This document shows, in pieces, positions 27,336 through 35,860 of a stretch of DNA of 64,000 nt. This stretch comes from Aliidiomarina halalkaliphila. GTDB lineage: Bacteria > Pseudomonadota > Gammaproteobacteria > Enterobacterales > Alteromonadaceae. Both the position numbers and the translations under genes were made by a program. Where the stretch lies: NCBI RefSeq assembly GCF_007096385.1, contig NZ_VJWL01000001.1:1273488-1337487 (forward strand), in the 5' to 3' direction. The notes under the pieces are model-generated. The model was given only the letters and a program-made list of their open reading frames with translations, made no database searches and was not told the origin of the DNA. The stretch's first letter is position 1. Every line of letters starts with the position of its first letter.

Positions 27336-29861
27336 ATGAAAACAACATTTATTACCAGTAGCATCCTCTGCATGCTTCTGGCTACCCCCACATTTGCTAC
27401 CGACGATAATGGCAACAAAAACGGCAACGGTAACGGGGAAGAAAAAACCTACGCTGATCATATTAAAGATCATGAAACCCACGAAGGCTTGTTCAATTTC
27501 TATCGCGACCCTAAAACCGGCGAAATGCTACTTTCAATCACTGAAAGTCAGTTGAATACGCCGTTTTTGTATTTTGCCACAACCGCCGATGGCGTGGTTG
27601 AGGCCGGTCACTTTCGCGGGAACTATCGGGAAACCAAACTGATCGAGTTTCGTCGTTATTTCGATCGTATCGACATCGTTGCCCGTAACGATCGTTTTCA
27701 GTTTGATGAGTCGTCTGCCCTATCGCGAGCTGCCGATGCCAATATCAGCGAAGCGACTCTGGCAAGCCTAAAAATCCGCATCGAAGAAGACGGCCGGATT
27801 CTACTGAACGCGCAAGATCTGATTTTAAGTGAAGCCTTACACCGCGTAGCGCCATGGTCGCGCGGTAATCAATCAGGCCCGTCGTTTTCACTGGGCAACT
27901 TGAACAAAGATCAAAGCCGTATCGTGAACAAGCGGGTGTACCCTGAAAATATGGATGTGGTGGTTGATTATGTTTTCAATAATCCAAACCCAACGGTATG
28001 GGGAACACCAGCCATCACGGATCCGCGGTCTATTACCATTACCTTGCAACATTCGTTTATTGCATTGCCAGACAATGATTTCCAACCACGTCGCGACGAC
28101 GCGCGCGTTGGTTATTTCACCCAGCAGTTCGACAACATGACCAGTGCCGACTGGGCTCCGTACAACGATGTCATCAATCGCTGGCACTTAGTGAAGAAAG
28201 ATCCTGATGCGGCGCTTTCTGAGCCGGTCGAGCCGATCGTATGGTGGATTGAAAACACCACACCAGAAGAATGGCGCGACACCGTTGCGGAAGGAGTGCT
28301 TGGCTGGAACAAAGCCTTTGAAGCTGCTGGCTTTAAGAACGCCATTGAAGTACGCATTCAACCCGACGATGCGGATTGGGATGCGGGCGATATCAACTAT
28401 AACGTGATTCGCTGGACGTCTTCACCGCGGCCTCCATTTGGTGGCTATGGTCCATCGGTTGCGCATCCGTTGACCGGCCAGATTATTGCTGCAGACATTA
28501 TGATGGAATATGTCTACATGAGTAATCGCTGGATTGAAGACGCGCTTTATGGTGAAACTCATCACCACGATCACGACCATGGTGCGGGGCTATACTGCTC
28601 GCAGGGTCATGCGATTCATCAAGATTTGATCGCGGGGCGTGCGATGTCTGGCCTGCTTGAAGGCGAAGACATGGATAATAACGAATTACTGCGCCAAGCG
28701 CTAATTCACGTTATTTTGCACGAAGTGGGCCACACTTTAGGTTTGAACCACAACATGAAAGCATCCAACTTGTGGGACGAGAAAGAAGTACACGACGCGT
28801 CGTTAACGCAAGGCGTGCTAACTGGCTCTGTGATGGACTATGCGCCGGTTAACATCGCCCCACCAGGCACGACTCAAGGTGACTTTTATCAATATGTTGT
28901 CGGTCCTTACGATAGTTGGGCCATTGAGTATGGCTACAGCCCTGCTCTAGCCGATGCGGACGCTGAAGAAGCGCGTTTAGAGCAAATTCTATCGCGCTCG
29001 CACCAGCCAGAATTGATGTTTGGTAACGACGCCGACGATATGCGTGCCCCAGGCCGTCATATTGATCCACGGGTCATGATTGGCGATATGTCGTCGGATC
29101 CAGTGGCTTACTCGCGGGATCGTTTTGTAACCGTTAACCATACCCTCGGTGAGTTACTTGATCGAGCGCGTGTCGATGGTCGTTCCCATCAGCGGGTACG
29201 TTCTTCTGCCATGCGTTTAGCAGGCCACTACGCAGGCAAAGCCGGCGTAGTATCGCGCCAAATCGGTGGTGTCTATGTGGAGCGTGCTGTGGTTGGCCAA
29301 GCCGACGATGTGAAGCCATTTACACCCGTGCCACGCGACAAGCAGAAGCAAGCGATGCAAGTGCTAACCGATTACGTATTTGCACCAGACGCTCTTCACT
29401 CTATGGAGCCCGTGCTTGCGTATATGCAGCAACAACGCCGTGGCTTTGGTCACTGGGGGCAGAACGAAGATCCTGCGTTCCACGATATGGTGTTGAACAT
29501 GCAACGCAATGTGTTGAACCACCTTCTTCACCCTGCGGTGATGCAACGGATTACCGATAGCACCCGTTATGGCAACACCTATCCGTTGAACGAAGTGATG
29601 GGTGACCTGACCGACGCCGTGTTCCAAAGCAACAAGCCGCTTACGACCACTGCGAAGAACTTGCAGATCGAGTATGTAGAGCGTTTAATCAGCATCGCTG
29701 GTTTTGAGAACGGTTCTTCTTACGACAATCTCAGCAAAACCGCAGCTGTTGCTCAGCTCAACCGCATTAAGCTAATGCGCGCGCCACGTCGCTCAGATGT
29801 CGCCGCAAGCCAGCATTACGATTACCTGCGTATGCTGATTAACCGGGCCATGGCTGCGTAA
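27336..29861 (+). CDS. Exported zinc metalloprotease, DUF5117/DUF4953 type
   Basis: Large secreted or periplasmic protein of 841 residues with a signal peptide (MKTTFITSSILCMLLATPTFA) and a Gly/Asn-rich linker right after cleavage. The zinc site is the extended metzincin-like motif HEVGHTLGLNH near residue 468, followed by a Met-turn-like GSVMDY near 505. A His-rich segment THHHDHDHG near 410 could also bind metal. The upstream part (YADHIKDHETHEGLFNFYRDPKTGEMLLSI) fits the DUF5118/DUF5117 start of these proteins, whose substrates are unknown. Monocistronic, with its own strong terminator. Confidence 0.9.
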   Translation: MKTTFITSSILCMLLATPTFATDDNGNKNGNGNGEEKTYADHIKDHETHEGLFNFYRDPKTGEMLLSITESQLNTPFLYFATTADGVVEAGHFRGNYRETKLIEFRRYFDRIDIVARNDRFQFDESSALSRAADANISEATLASLKIRIEEDGRILLNAQDLILSEALHRVAPWSRGNQSGPSFSLGNLNKDQSRIVNKRVYPENMDVVVDYVFNNPNPTVWGTPAITDPRSITITLQHSFIALPDNDFQPRRDDARVGYFTQQFDNMTSADWAPYNDVINRWHLVKKDPDAALSEPVEPIVWWIENTTPEEWRDTVAEGVLGWNKAFEAAGFKNAIEVRIQPDDADWDAGDINYNVIRWTSSPRPPFGGYGPSVAHPLTGQIIAADIMMEYVYMSNRWIEDALYGETHHHDHDHGAGLYCSQGHAIHQDLIAGRAMSGLLEGEDMDNNELLRQALIHVILHEVGHTLGLNHNMKASNLWDEKEVHDASLTQGVLTGSVMDYAPVNIAPPGTTQGDFYQYVVGPYDSWAIEYGYSPALADADAEEARLEQILSRSHQPELMFGNDADDMRAPGRHIDPRVMIGDMSSDPVAYSRDRFVTVNHTLGELLDRARVDGRSHQRVRSSAMRLAGHYAGKAGVVSRQIGGVYVERAVVGQADDVKPFTPVPRDKQKQAMQVLTDYVFAPDALHSMEPVLAYMQQQRRGFGHWGQNEDPAFHDMVLNMQRNVLNHLLHPAVMQRITDSTRYGNTYPLNEVMGDLTDAVFQSNKPLTTTAKNLQIEYVERLISIAGFENGSSYDNLSKTAAVAQLNRIKLMRAPRRSDVAASQHYDYLRMLINRAMAA

Positions 29862-29880
29862 GCAACCCACTCCGGAAACT

Positions 29881-29910
29881 AAAAAGCAGCGCCAAGGCGC
29901 TGCTTTTTTT
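29881..29910 (+). terminator. Strong rho-independent terminator
   Basis: Stem AGCAGCGCC / GGCGCTGCT with a two-base gap as loop, preceded by five A and followed by a run of T. It lies 20 nt past the metalloprotease stop. The A run also allows some function on the other strand. Confidence 0.92.
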
Positions 29911-30104
29911 ATGCTCTGTACCCAACGCACCGCGTTGGCCCTCCGAGCCTAGCCTCTCACGTGGTGAAGGGGCGTAGACCTTCCGACGTGAGGGAGGGGT
30001 CCTCTTTGTCAGGGACGCTGCAAGTCCAGTCCATGGACGCTCGACCTCGGCATCCATGCCTCGGACGCCCTGACAAAGAGGACCCCTCCCCCACATCTAT
30101 ATCC
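29911..30104. repeat. Family B palindromic repeat, locus 1
   Basis: Non-coding palindromic element. It starts with a short palindrome CCAACGC-ACC-GCGTTGG (29922-29938) and continues to a long inverted repeat whose 23-bp arms are perfect (29992-30014 and 30068-30090). The arms enclose a core with GACGCTGCAAGTCC, TCCATGGACGCTCG and the self-complementary GGCATCCATGCC. The same core recurs near 42.9 kb with different but again complementary arms, and inverted near 33.5 kb. It lies between convergent genes. ORFs drawn through it are artefacts of its symmetry. Confidence 0.85.
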
Positions 30105-30117
30105 CACACCCAACGCC

Positions 30118-30433
30118 CCAAACTAGAAGCGCAGTCATAGAGGCTTTCTGACAAGCCAGCTCACCCAAACCAGAAGCGCAGGCAGGCGCGCCAAGAGCAA
30201 GGCATAACTCGATCGATTGAGGGCGCATACCTTAATGGTATGTAACCGATTGAGATCGAGTTATAACGCAGCTATTGGCGATGCCTGACAAGCCAGCTCA
30301 CCCAAACCAGAAGCGCAGGCAGAAACCTCTAGGGCAAGGCATAATTGAAGCGATTGAGGGAGCATACCTTAATGGTATGTGACCGATTGAGCTTTAATTA
30401 TAACGCAGCCATAGAGGCTTTCTGACAAGCCAG
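30118..30433. repeat. Family A hairpin repeat array, locus 1
   Basis: One truncated unit (30118-30158) and two full tandem units of 138 and 137 bp (30159-30296 and 30297-30433). Each unit is a large imperfect hairpin: outer arms, middle arms and a central loop CATACC-TTAA-TGGTATG, ending CTGACAAGCCAG. Middle arms are ATAACTCGATC/GATCGAGTTAT (30204-30214, 30254-30264) in the first and ATAATTGAAGC/GCTTTAATTAT (30341-30351, 30391-30401) in the second, so both arms changed together. The last base of the array is 2 nt before the stop codon of the M13 peptidase gene read from the other strand. No coding potential. Confidence 0.88.
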
Positions 30434-30435
30434 AA

Positions 30436-32505
30436 CTACCAAAGGATGACGCGTTGCTCTGGTGGCAAATACATCCCATCCCCTTCCTGTACATTAAAGG
30501 CTTCATAGAATCCTGGAATGTTACGGGGTGCTCCAAGCGCACGGTATTTCCCTGGCGCGTGTGGTCCGCGGGCAAGTTGCGCGCGCATGGCGTCTTCCCG
30601 GAATTTGATTTTCCAGATTTGCGCCCAGCTCAAGAAGAAGCGCTGTTCTCCGGTAAAGCCATCGAGCACTGGCGAAGGTTCGCCGCCTAATGAGTTTTGA
30701 TAAGCACGGTACGCGCTTAACAAGCCCACGTGGTCACCAATATTTTCACCCAAAGATACGCGACCATCGACGTTCAAACCGGGTAGTGGTTCAAATGCGC
30801 TGTACTGTTCAACGAGGATATCCGCACGTTTTTCAAATTGCTCACGGTCTTCGTCAGTCCACCAATTACGTAGGTTACCATCACCATCGTAACGTGACCC
30901 TTGGTCGTCGAAACCGTGACCAATTTCATGACCGATGACAGCACCAATCCCGCCGTAGTTCACTGCGTCATCGGCGTTCATATCGAAGAACGGCGGTTGC
31001 AAGATACCCGCCGGGAATACGATTTCGTTGGCGGTTGGGCTGTAGTAAGCATTCACGGTTTGTGGCGTCATGCCCCAACGTTCGCGATCAACAGGCTGAC
31101 CGATATCCGCGATATTGTCTTGATAAGCGAATTGCGCAGCACGCACACTGTTACCAATCAAATCGGTTGGATCTACGGTAAGCGGGCCGTAGTCTTTCCA
31201 CTGGTTTGGGTAACCAATTTTGGGCGTGAATTTGTTTAGTTTGTCGAGTGCGAGCACTTTGGTTTCATCTGTCATCCATTCCAATTCCTGGATCGACTCC
31301 TCAAATGCAATCAACAAATTGTCGATCAACTCACCCATGCGCGCTTTAGCTTCAGGTGGGAAATAGCGAGCGACATACTCTTGCCCTAACACTTCACCTA
31401 AGGCGCCATTCACCGCTTGCACACCACGCTTCCATCGCTCTTGTTGCTCGGGCACTCCGTTCAAGGTGGTGGAATAGAAACCAAATTGAATATCGGCAAT
31501 GTCGCTGCTCAAGCGCGATGCAAATGCCGCCGCGACACGCAATTGCATGTAATCTTGCCAGGTTTGCAGATCGGTTTCTGCGTACAGCTCACCAAAGGCT
31601 TCAAAGAATGATGGCATACGCACAATCATGTCTTCAGCAGCAGTAATCGCTGCAGCGGGTGCGAACGCATCTAAATCAAAGGTATTGAGGAGCGCGGCGA
31701 CTTCGGCATAAGTTTTTTTGTTGTACGTCGCTTCAGCATCGCGACTTTCGGCGCGGGTCCAACTCGCTTCTGCAAGCTTCTCTTCTAACGCATAAATCCG
31801 CTCTGCAGCGTCTTGTGGATTGTCGTGGCCCACTACGGTCAGCATATCGGCTATGTATTGTACGTAGGCTTCACGAATCTTCTGGAAATCTTCGCTGTCG
31901 CGGAAATAGTAATCGCGATCTGGCAGACCCAAACCACCTTGGTTCAGATACAGAGCGTAATAGTCTGGGTTGCGGGCATCGGCCCACACGTAAAACCCAA
32001 AAGGTCCACCGACGCCGATCTGACGCAACTCACCCATTAATGAAGTCATTTCGGCATGGCTATTGACCGCAGCGACTTGCGCTAAAAATGGCTCGATGGG
32101 GCTAATACCCAATGCTTCGATGCGATCTTCATCCATAAAACTGGCATAGAAATCGCCAATTTTTTGATTGTTGCTACCCGCTTCCGCATCGGTGCGTGCC
32201 GCATCTTCGATAATTCCGCGCAGGCGCCGTTCGTTCTCTTCGGCAAGCATATTAAATGCACCGTAGGTTGGGCGGTCGGAAGGAATTTCAGTATTTTCAT
32301 ACCAAGTGCCGTTTACAAACATAAATAGGTCGTCTTGTGGCCGTACGCTAGTGTCAAAATCGTCCAACATAAGACCTGAATGTAATTCTGCTTGCTGTGC
32401 TTGAGCGCTTTCTTGCGCATCGGTAACCGCACGATCAGCTGGCGAACAAGCCGCTAATCCAAGCGCTAGCGCGACACTTGCCGCAACCAAAGATAATTTT
32501 TTCAT
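30436..32505 (-). CDS. M13 family metalloendopeptidase, lipoprotein (PepO/neprilysin-like)
   Basis: Zinc endopeptidase acting on short peptides in the periplasm or at the surface. The 689-residue product begins with a lipoprotein signal (MKKLSLVAASVALALGLAAC). The zinc motif HEIGH occurs in VIGHEIGHGFDDQGS near 535, the third-ligand motif ENIGDHVGL near 595, and the C-terminus RVILW resembles the CRVW ending typical of M13. N-terminal DDFDTSVRPQDDLFMFVNGTWYENTEIP matches the family. ATG at 32505 is chosen since it begins the signal peptide; an upstream in-frame start is rejected. The gene ends within 2 nt of the family A repeat array. Confidence 0.95.
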   Translation of the reverse strand: MKKLSLVAASVALALGLAACSPADRAVTDAQESAQAQQAELHSGLMLDDFDTSVRPQDDLFMFVNGTWYENTEIPSDRPTYGAFNMLAEENERRLRGIIEDAARTDAEAGSNNQKIGDFYASFMDEDRIEALGISPIEPFLAQVAAVNSHAEMTSLMGELRQIGVGGPFGFYVWADARNPDYYALYLNQGGLGLPDRDYYFRDSEDFQKIREAYVQYIADMLTVVGHDNPQDAAERIYALEEKLAEASWTRAESRDAEATYNKKTYAEVAALLNTFDLDAFAPAAAITAAEDMIVRMPSFFEAFGELYAETDLQTWQDYMQLRVAAAFASRLSSDIADIQFGFYSTTLNGVPEQQERWKRGVQAVNGALGEVLGQEYVARYFPPEAKARMGELIDNLLIAFEESIQELEWMTDETKVLALDKLNKFTPKIGYPNQWKDYGPLTVDPTDLIGNSVRAAQFAYQDNIADIGQPVDRERWGMTPQTVNAYYSPTANEIVFPAGILQPPFFDMNADDAVNYGGIGAVIGHEIGHGFDDQGSRYDGDGNLRNWWTDEDREQFEKRADILVEQYSAFEPLPGLNVDGRVSLGENIGDHVGLLSAYRAYQNSLGGEPSPVLDGFTGEQRFFLSWAQIWKIKFREDAMRAQLARGPHAPGKYRALGAPRNIPGFYEAFNVQEGDGMYLPPEQRVILW

Positions 32506-32654
32506 GATGTGTGACTCCACGGGTGTTCGAACCATCCATAGGGCATGCATCAGTAGCATGCCGGGATATGTTATTAAATTGTAGAACGCACAGAAGTGTA
32601 TGCGCTTCGGGGATAAGAAGCAAAGGGGGCAGATAAGAATTTGCGACGAAATTG

Positions 32655-33260
32655 TTACAGTAAGTGTCCAAACTTCTTAGTCTTGGTCGCCAAGTAATAT
32701 TCGTTGTGCGGCGTTCCTTCGGTACGATGGGGAATTCGCTCGACGACATCAACGCCACATTCACGCAGAGCGGCGAGTTTTTTAGGATTATTAGTCATTA
32801 AACGCAGGGATTGCACCCCGAGCTGTGCGAACATATCCGCCGCAATATCGTATTCGCGAGCGTCTGCAACAAAACCCAATATTTCGTTCGCTTCAACGGT
32901 ATCCAAACCTTTATCTTGCTCCGCATACGCGCGAATTTTATTGATTAGCCCTATGCCACGGCCTTCCTGCCGCAAATAGGCGATCACGCCGCGCCCCTCA
33001 TGGGCAATCTTGCGCATCGCCGCTTCAAGCTGTGGCCCGCAATCACAACGCTGGCTAAACAAGGCATCACCGGTTAAGCACTCAGAATGCACCCGAGCTA
33101 ACACCGGCTCCTCGGTGGTCACATCACCGAGCACCAAAGCGACATGCTCCTTGCCCGCTTTATCGGTAAAACCAATTAAACGGAATTCGGCAAAAGGCGT
33201 CGGCAGTTTGGTTTCCGCCGCCCAATTTAGCAAGTGATGTGTATTGTTTTCCTGTGTCAT
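32655..33260 (-). CDS. ribA: GTP cyclohydrolase II
   Basis: First step of riboflavin synthesis: opens the imidazole ring of GTP with release of formate. The 201-residue product shows [20 protein letters not shown] near 50-69 with the three zinc cysteines, RQEGRGIGL near 90, the KIRAYAEQD stretch and [23 protein letters not shown] near 150-172. ATG at 33260 matches family length (E. coli 196); an extended frame upstream is rejected. It stands alone, separated from other genes by 640 bp of repeats upstream. No FMN riboswitch was recognised before it. Confidence 0.96.
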   Translation of the reverse strand: MTQENNTHHLLNWAAETKLPTPFAEFRLIGFTDKAGKEHVALVLGDVTTEEPVLARVHSECLTGDALFSQRCDCGPQLEAAMRKIAHEGRGVIAYLRQEGRGIGLINKIRAYAEQDKGLDTVEANEILGFVADAREYDIAADMFAQLGVQSLRLMTNNPKKLAALRECGVDVVERIPHRTEGTPHNEYYLATKTKKFGHLL

Positions 33261-33394
33261 CGAGGTACAGCTCTTCTTTTCATCGAATGGAATCAGCGCG
33301 CCGTGCTCTCGCACACGCTTACAATGGGTTGATTATACCAGTGTCTGTCAAGAATCTCTCTATCCTTACTCAATCCGGTATGAGGCTGCGGTGT

Positions 33395-33823
33395 CCCTCA
33401 CGGGGCTTTCCCACTGTCGTGCCTCTCACCCGTGGCTCACGGCAGGCTCAGGCCAACGCAGTGCGTTGGGGGCCATTGGAGAAGGTCTGGCACGGTAGTG
33501 GGATAAGTCACGTGGGGGTGTGCGCGGCATGGATGCCGCGCCCAAGCCTACATGGATGTACTTGCGGCGGCCCTCACGGGGCTTTCCCACTGTCGTGCCT
33601 CTCACCCGTGGCTCACGGCAGGCTCAGGCCAACGCAGTGAGTTGGGGGCCATTGGAGCAGGTCTGGCACGGTAGTGGGATAAGTCACGTGGGGGTGTGCG
33701 CGGCATGGATGCCGCGCCCAAGCCTGCACGGATGCATTCACGGCGTCCCCCACGGGGCTTTCCCACTATCGTGCCTCTCACTCCGTGCTCGGGGCAGTCT
33801 CGAGCCAACGCGGTGCGTTGGGT
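33395..33823. repeat. Family B tandem repeat, locus 2 (176-bp period)
   Basis: Two tandem units of exactly 176 bp (33395-33570, 33571-33746) and a partial third (33747-33823), in the opposite orientation to the copies at 30 and 42.9 kb. The first two units are nearly identical until their last 25 bases, where a small hairpin changes from TACATGGATGTA to TGCACGGATGCA, keeping its dyad. Inside each unit CCCACTGTCGTGCC can pair with GGCACGGTAGTGGG, and GCGGCATGGATGCCGC is self-complementary. The short palindrome CCAACGC-NNN-GCGTTGG occurs at 33453-33469 and 33805-33821, with a one-base variant in unit 2. No credible gene lies here. Confidence 0.87.
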
Positions 33824-33837
33824 ACAGGTTCAGAGGC

Positions 33838-33869
33838 AATAAAAAACCGGAGGCTAAGCTCCGGTTTTT
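33838..33869 (-). terminator. Rho-independent terminator after lipoprotein gene
   Basis: Stem AAAAACCGGAG (33842-33852) / CTCCGGTTTTT (33859-33869) with loop GCTAAG and a T run on the minus strand, 33 nt past the gene ending at 33902. Confidence 0.88.
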
Positions 33870-33901
33870 ATGCACTTACGTTTGTCGTTAACCTGCAGGT
33901 A

Positions 33902-34405
33902 TTAGTTACCTACTGGCATGATGGAGCGACCTGAATCGACCAAATCACCGAAGAACTGCGATGCGCGCTTGCGCTCATCATCCGCTTGCTGACGAGTCAT
34001 GCAACGGGTCTGGCGCATATTTGAGCCCGTGGTGCGCTCTTGACGGCAAATCACTTGTGTAGACGGATCGCCAATCACAACGGTTTGCAAACGCTGGTGC
34101 AAGTTGAACAGACGCTCTTTGTCATATTGGTCAAATTCTTCCAAATCGCTGCGGGTACCAATCAAAGACACCAAGCTTGATTTAATTGACGCAAATTGGC
34201 GCTGCTCGCTCTCATCAAGCTCGCGCGGCTCGCCCTCGGCAATAGACATCTCTAAGTTATCTAAAAATTCGAGATAATCAGGAATCGACACGCGCTCTGG
34301 CGTAAAGGTCGACTGATTAGACGCTGTGGTATTTGTTGTTGAGTTACAACCTGCGATGAAAATGACCAAACAGGCCATTAAAATTAACTTGCCGGATTTA
34401 AACAT
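33902..34405 (-). CDS. Hypothetical lipoprotein, coiled and charged
   Basis: No family recognised. The 167-residue product has a lipoprotein signal (MFKSGKLILMACLVIFIAGC, cysteine at 20), a Ser/Thr/Asn-rich linker, and a charged, helical-looking body with VSIPDYLEFLDNLEMSIAEG and YDKERLFNLHQRLQTVV. Two cysteines, in VICRQERT and RCMTRQQ near 120 and 135, flank a basic stretch and could form a disulfide. A GGTAG ribosome site precedes the ATG. It has its own terminator and no evident operon partner. Confidence 0.78.
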   Translation of the reverse strand: MFKSGKLILMACLVIFIAGCNSTTNTTASNQSTFTPERVSIPDYLEFLDNLEMSIAEGEPRELDESEQRQFASIKSSLVSLIGTRSDLEEFDQYDKERLFNLHQRLQTVVIGDPSTQVICRQERTTGSNMRQTRCMTRQQADDERKRASQFFGDLVDSGRSIMPVGN

Positions 34406-34681
34406 AATCTACCTACCTTTTATTTTGTCTCGGGCAATGTAACAAGTCGTTAACAAGCCCACAATGGGCAATGACATTTTGTTACAATTAAATAGGGGTT
34501 TCCCCTTATTTTTGCGACCAGCGGTCAAATAACCGAGACCAACAAAACCCTTTATTGACAAGGGGTACAGTAGTTCTTCTGATAATTAACGCTGACTCTT
34601 TTGGTGAACTAAAAGTACACTTTGATATGTGTATTTATCAGTACTGCAAAGCGGCTCAATATTCCACATGAATCGCACGAC
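34406..34681. other. Intergenic region without recognised gene
   Basis: AT-rich stretch that must hold the promoter of the lipoprotein gene ending at 33902. No ORF, repeat unit or RNA gene is evident. A dyad of GCCCA and TGGGC lies near 34459-34470, but it is too short to assign. Confidence 0.5.
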
Positions 34682-34720
34682 AAAAAAAGCCAGCGCTCTA
34701 GCATGGGCACTGGCTTTTTG
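34682..34720 (-). terminator. Terminator after the cysteine-rich protein gene
   Basis: Inverted repeat AAAAAGCCAG...CTGGCTTTTT (34684 to about 34718) with extra pairing in the inner part, and T-rich sequence on both sides. It lies 36 nt past the gene ending at 34756. Confidence 0.8.
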
Positions 34721-34755
34721 GTTTTTTTATTCGAATTCAACGTTACGAGGAAAGA

Positions 34756-35646
34756 TTAACGGCAGCTCAAGGTGACCGTACAGTTATTTGCATGGTCGCA
34801 ACTCATTCGCTGAGAACAAACCAAGCCATTTTGTCCTTCAAACCACTCATTCAACCAGTCTGCCAGTGCCTGATTAAACTTAAATCCATTGCTATGAGAA
34901 AGATCTGCGTTCGCAAACGAACTGCTGATACTTACGTGTCCGTCAAGCACGGTACATACCTGTCCATCATCCACACACACTTGGTTCCCTCCCCCTGAGG
35001 TATTGATCAATACAAATTTAGAGGAAGTTTCTTGCGCATTTGCTAACGCTTCGCGTAACTCTTTCTCGTTCTTACTATCATTCATCAACCGATCATAAAT
35101 GTTCAGGCCCGAATCCACGATGGGTAATAGGTCGAGAATTTTTTTACCTCTACTCAATGCAGCCGGTGAAACATCGCTCGACGTTGAGCTGTCTTCGAGA
35201 GAATCATCTTGCACAGCTGGCGAGTTATCGCCTCCGTGAATCTCAAAACAAGAATCGTCGTCGCAACAAACTTCGAGGGTAGAGTCGCAGTCTCGGTAAT
35301 AGTAGAACGAATCCGCAAGGTAGGATGCTCGAAATGCCCACAGAATATCTTCTATGGCACCTTCAGGGTTTGACAAGCACGCGTCTCCACAACGGATCTT
35401 GAAATCCACATCGGCACTCACAACATTGCCCTGCGAATCTTTAACACGATAAACAGAAACATCGTGCTCAATGTTCGCCGAATCACGAAAATGTAAATTG
35501 AAGACATTATATTGATAGTGAGCACATTGACTCAGTGCCTGATTTTGAAAGTTCGAGCATTCATTGGTGTTGGCCAACAAAACCGGGCTGGCAAGGCAGG
35601 CCCCAATAATGCAGGCAACAGTAGAAAGAAATCGCAGATATCTCAT
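34756..35646 (-). CDS. Cysteine-rich secreted hypothetical protein
   Basis: No family recognised. The 296-residue product has a clear signal peptide (MRYLRFLSTVACIIGACLASPVLLA) and a mature part with 14 cysteines by my count, an even number. They are clustered: RCGDAC, DCDSTLEVCCDDDSC, VCVDDGQVC and a C-terminal CSQRMSCDHANNCTVTLSC. The middle (about 140-180) is Ser/Asp-rich and looks like a linker. This suggests a disulfide-rich exported protein; acidic DDD runs could bind calcium. ATG at 35646 has GGGAGA upstream and starts the signal peptide; the upstream in-frame extension is rejected. Function unknown. Confidence 0.78.
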   Translation of the reverse strand: MRYLRFLSTVACIIGACLASPVLLANTNECSNFQNQALSQCAHYQYNVFNLHFRDSANIEHDVSVYRVKDSQGNVVSADVDFKIRCGDACLSNPEGAIEDILWAFRASYLADSFYYYRDCDSTLEVCCDDDSCFEIHGGDNSPAVQDDSLEDSSTSSDVSPAALSRGKKILDLLPIVDSGLNIYDRLMNDSKNEKELREALANAQETSSKFVLINTSGGGNQVCVDDGQVCTVLDGHVSISSSFANADLSHSNGFKFNQALADWLNEWFEGQNGLVCSQRMSCDHANNCTVTLSCR

Positions 35647-35805
35647 GATGTTCTCCCTAAGATCGTCCATTTGTCCTTAACATAAAAGCAATATCACGAT
35701 TCCTTTTATGCGCACCTCAAAAATATATCCCTCCCCCGCGCTATTTCAAGCGTGTTTAACCTTCTTTACAATTCAGATTTTAGGCACGCCAGAGTGGTCG
35801 TGCGC

Positions 35806-35840
35806 ACAAAAAAGCCAGCATTCACTGCTGAATGCTGGCT
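35806..35840 (-). terminator. Terminator of the pdhR-aceEF-lpd operon
   Basis: Perfect 12-bp stem AGCCAGCATTCA (35813-35824) / TGAATGCTGGCT (35829-35840), loop CTGC, followed by TTTTT on the minus strand. It lies 21 nt past the lpd stop. Confidence 0.9.
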
Positions 35841-35860
35841 CTTACTTTCTGTTGGTGCCG

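Noticed and set aside
29839-30154. Minus-strand ORFs of 65-85 codons after the metalloprotease
   Set aside because: They are contained in the family B palindrome and contain no recognisable domain.
30118-30433. Possible integron attC sites
   Set aside because: Units are large hairpins, but no integrase gene or gene cassettes are present and the attC end motifs were not recognised.
32655-33260. FMN riboswitch before ribA
   Set aside because: The upstream region is family B repeat DNA; no FMN aptamer-like sequence was recognised.
33239-33891. Several ORFs of 60-133 codons in both strands
   Set aside because: They lie wholly in tandem palindromic repeats, repeat the same peptide in each unit and have no ribosome site or family match.
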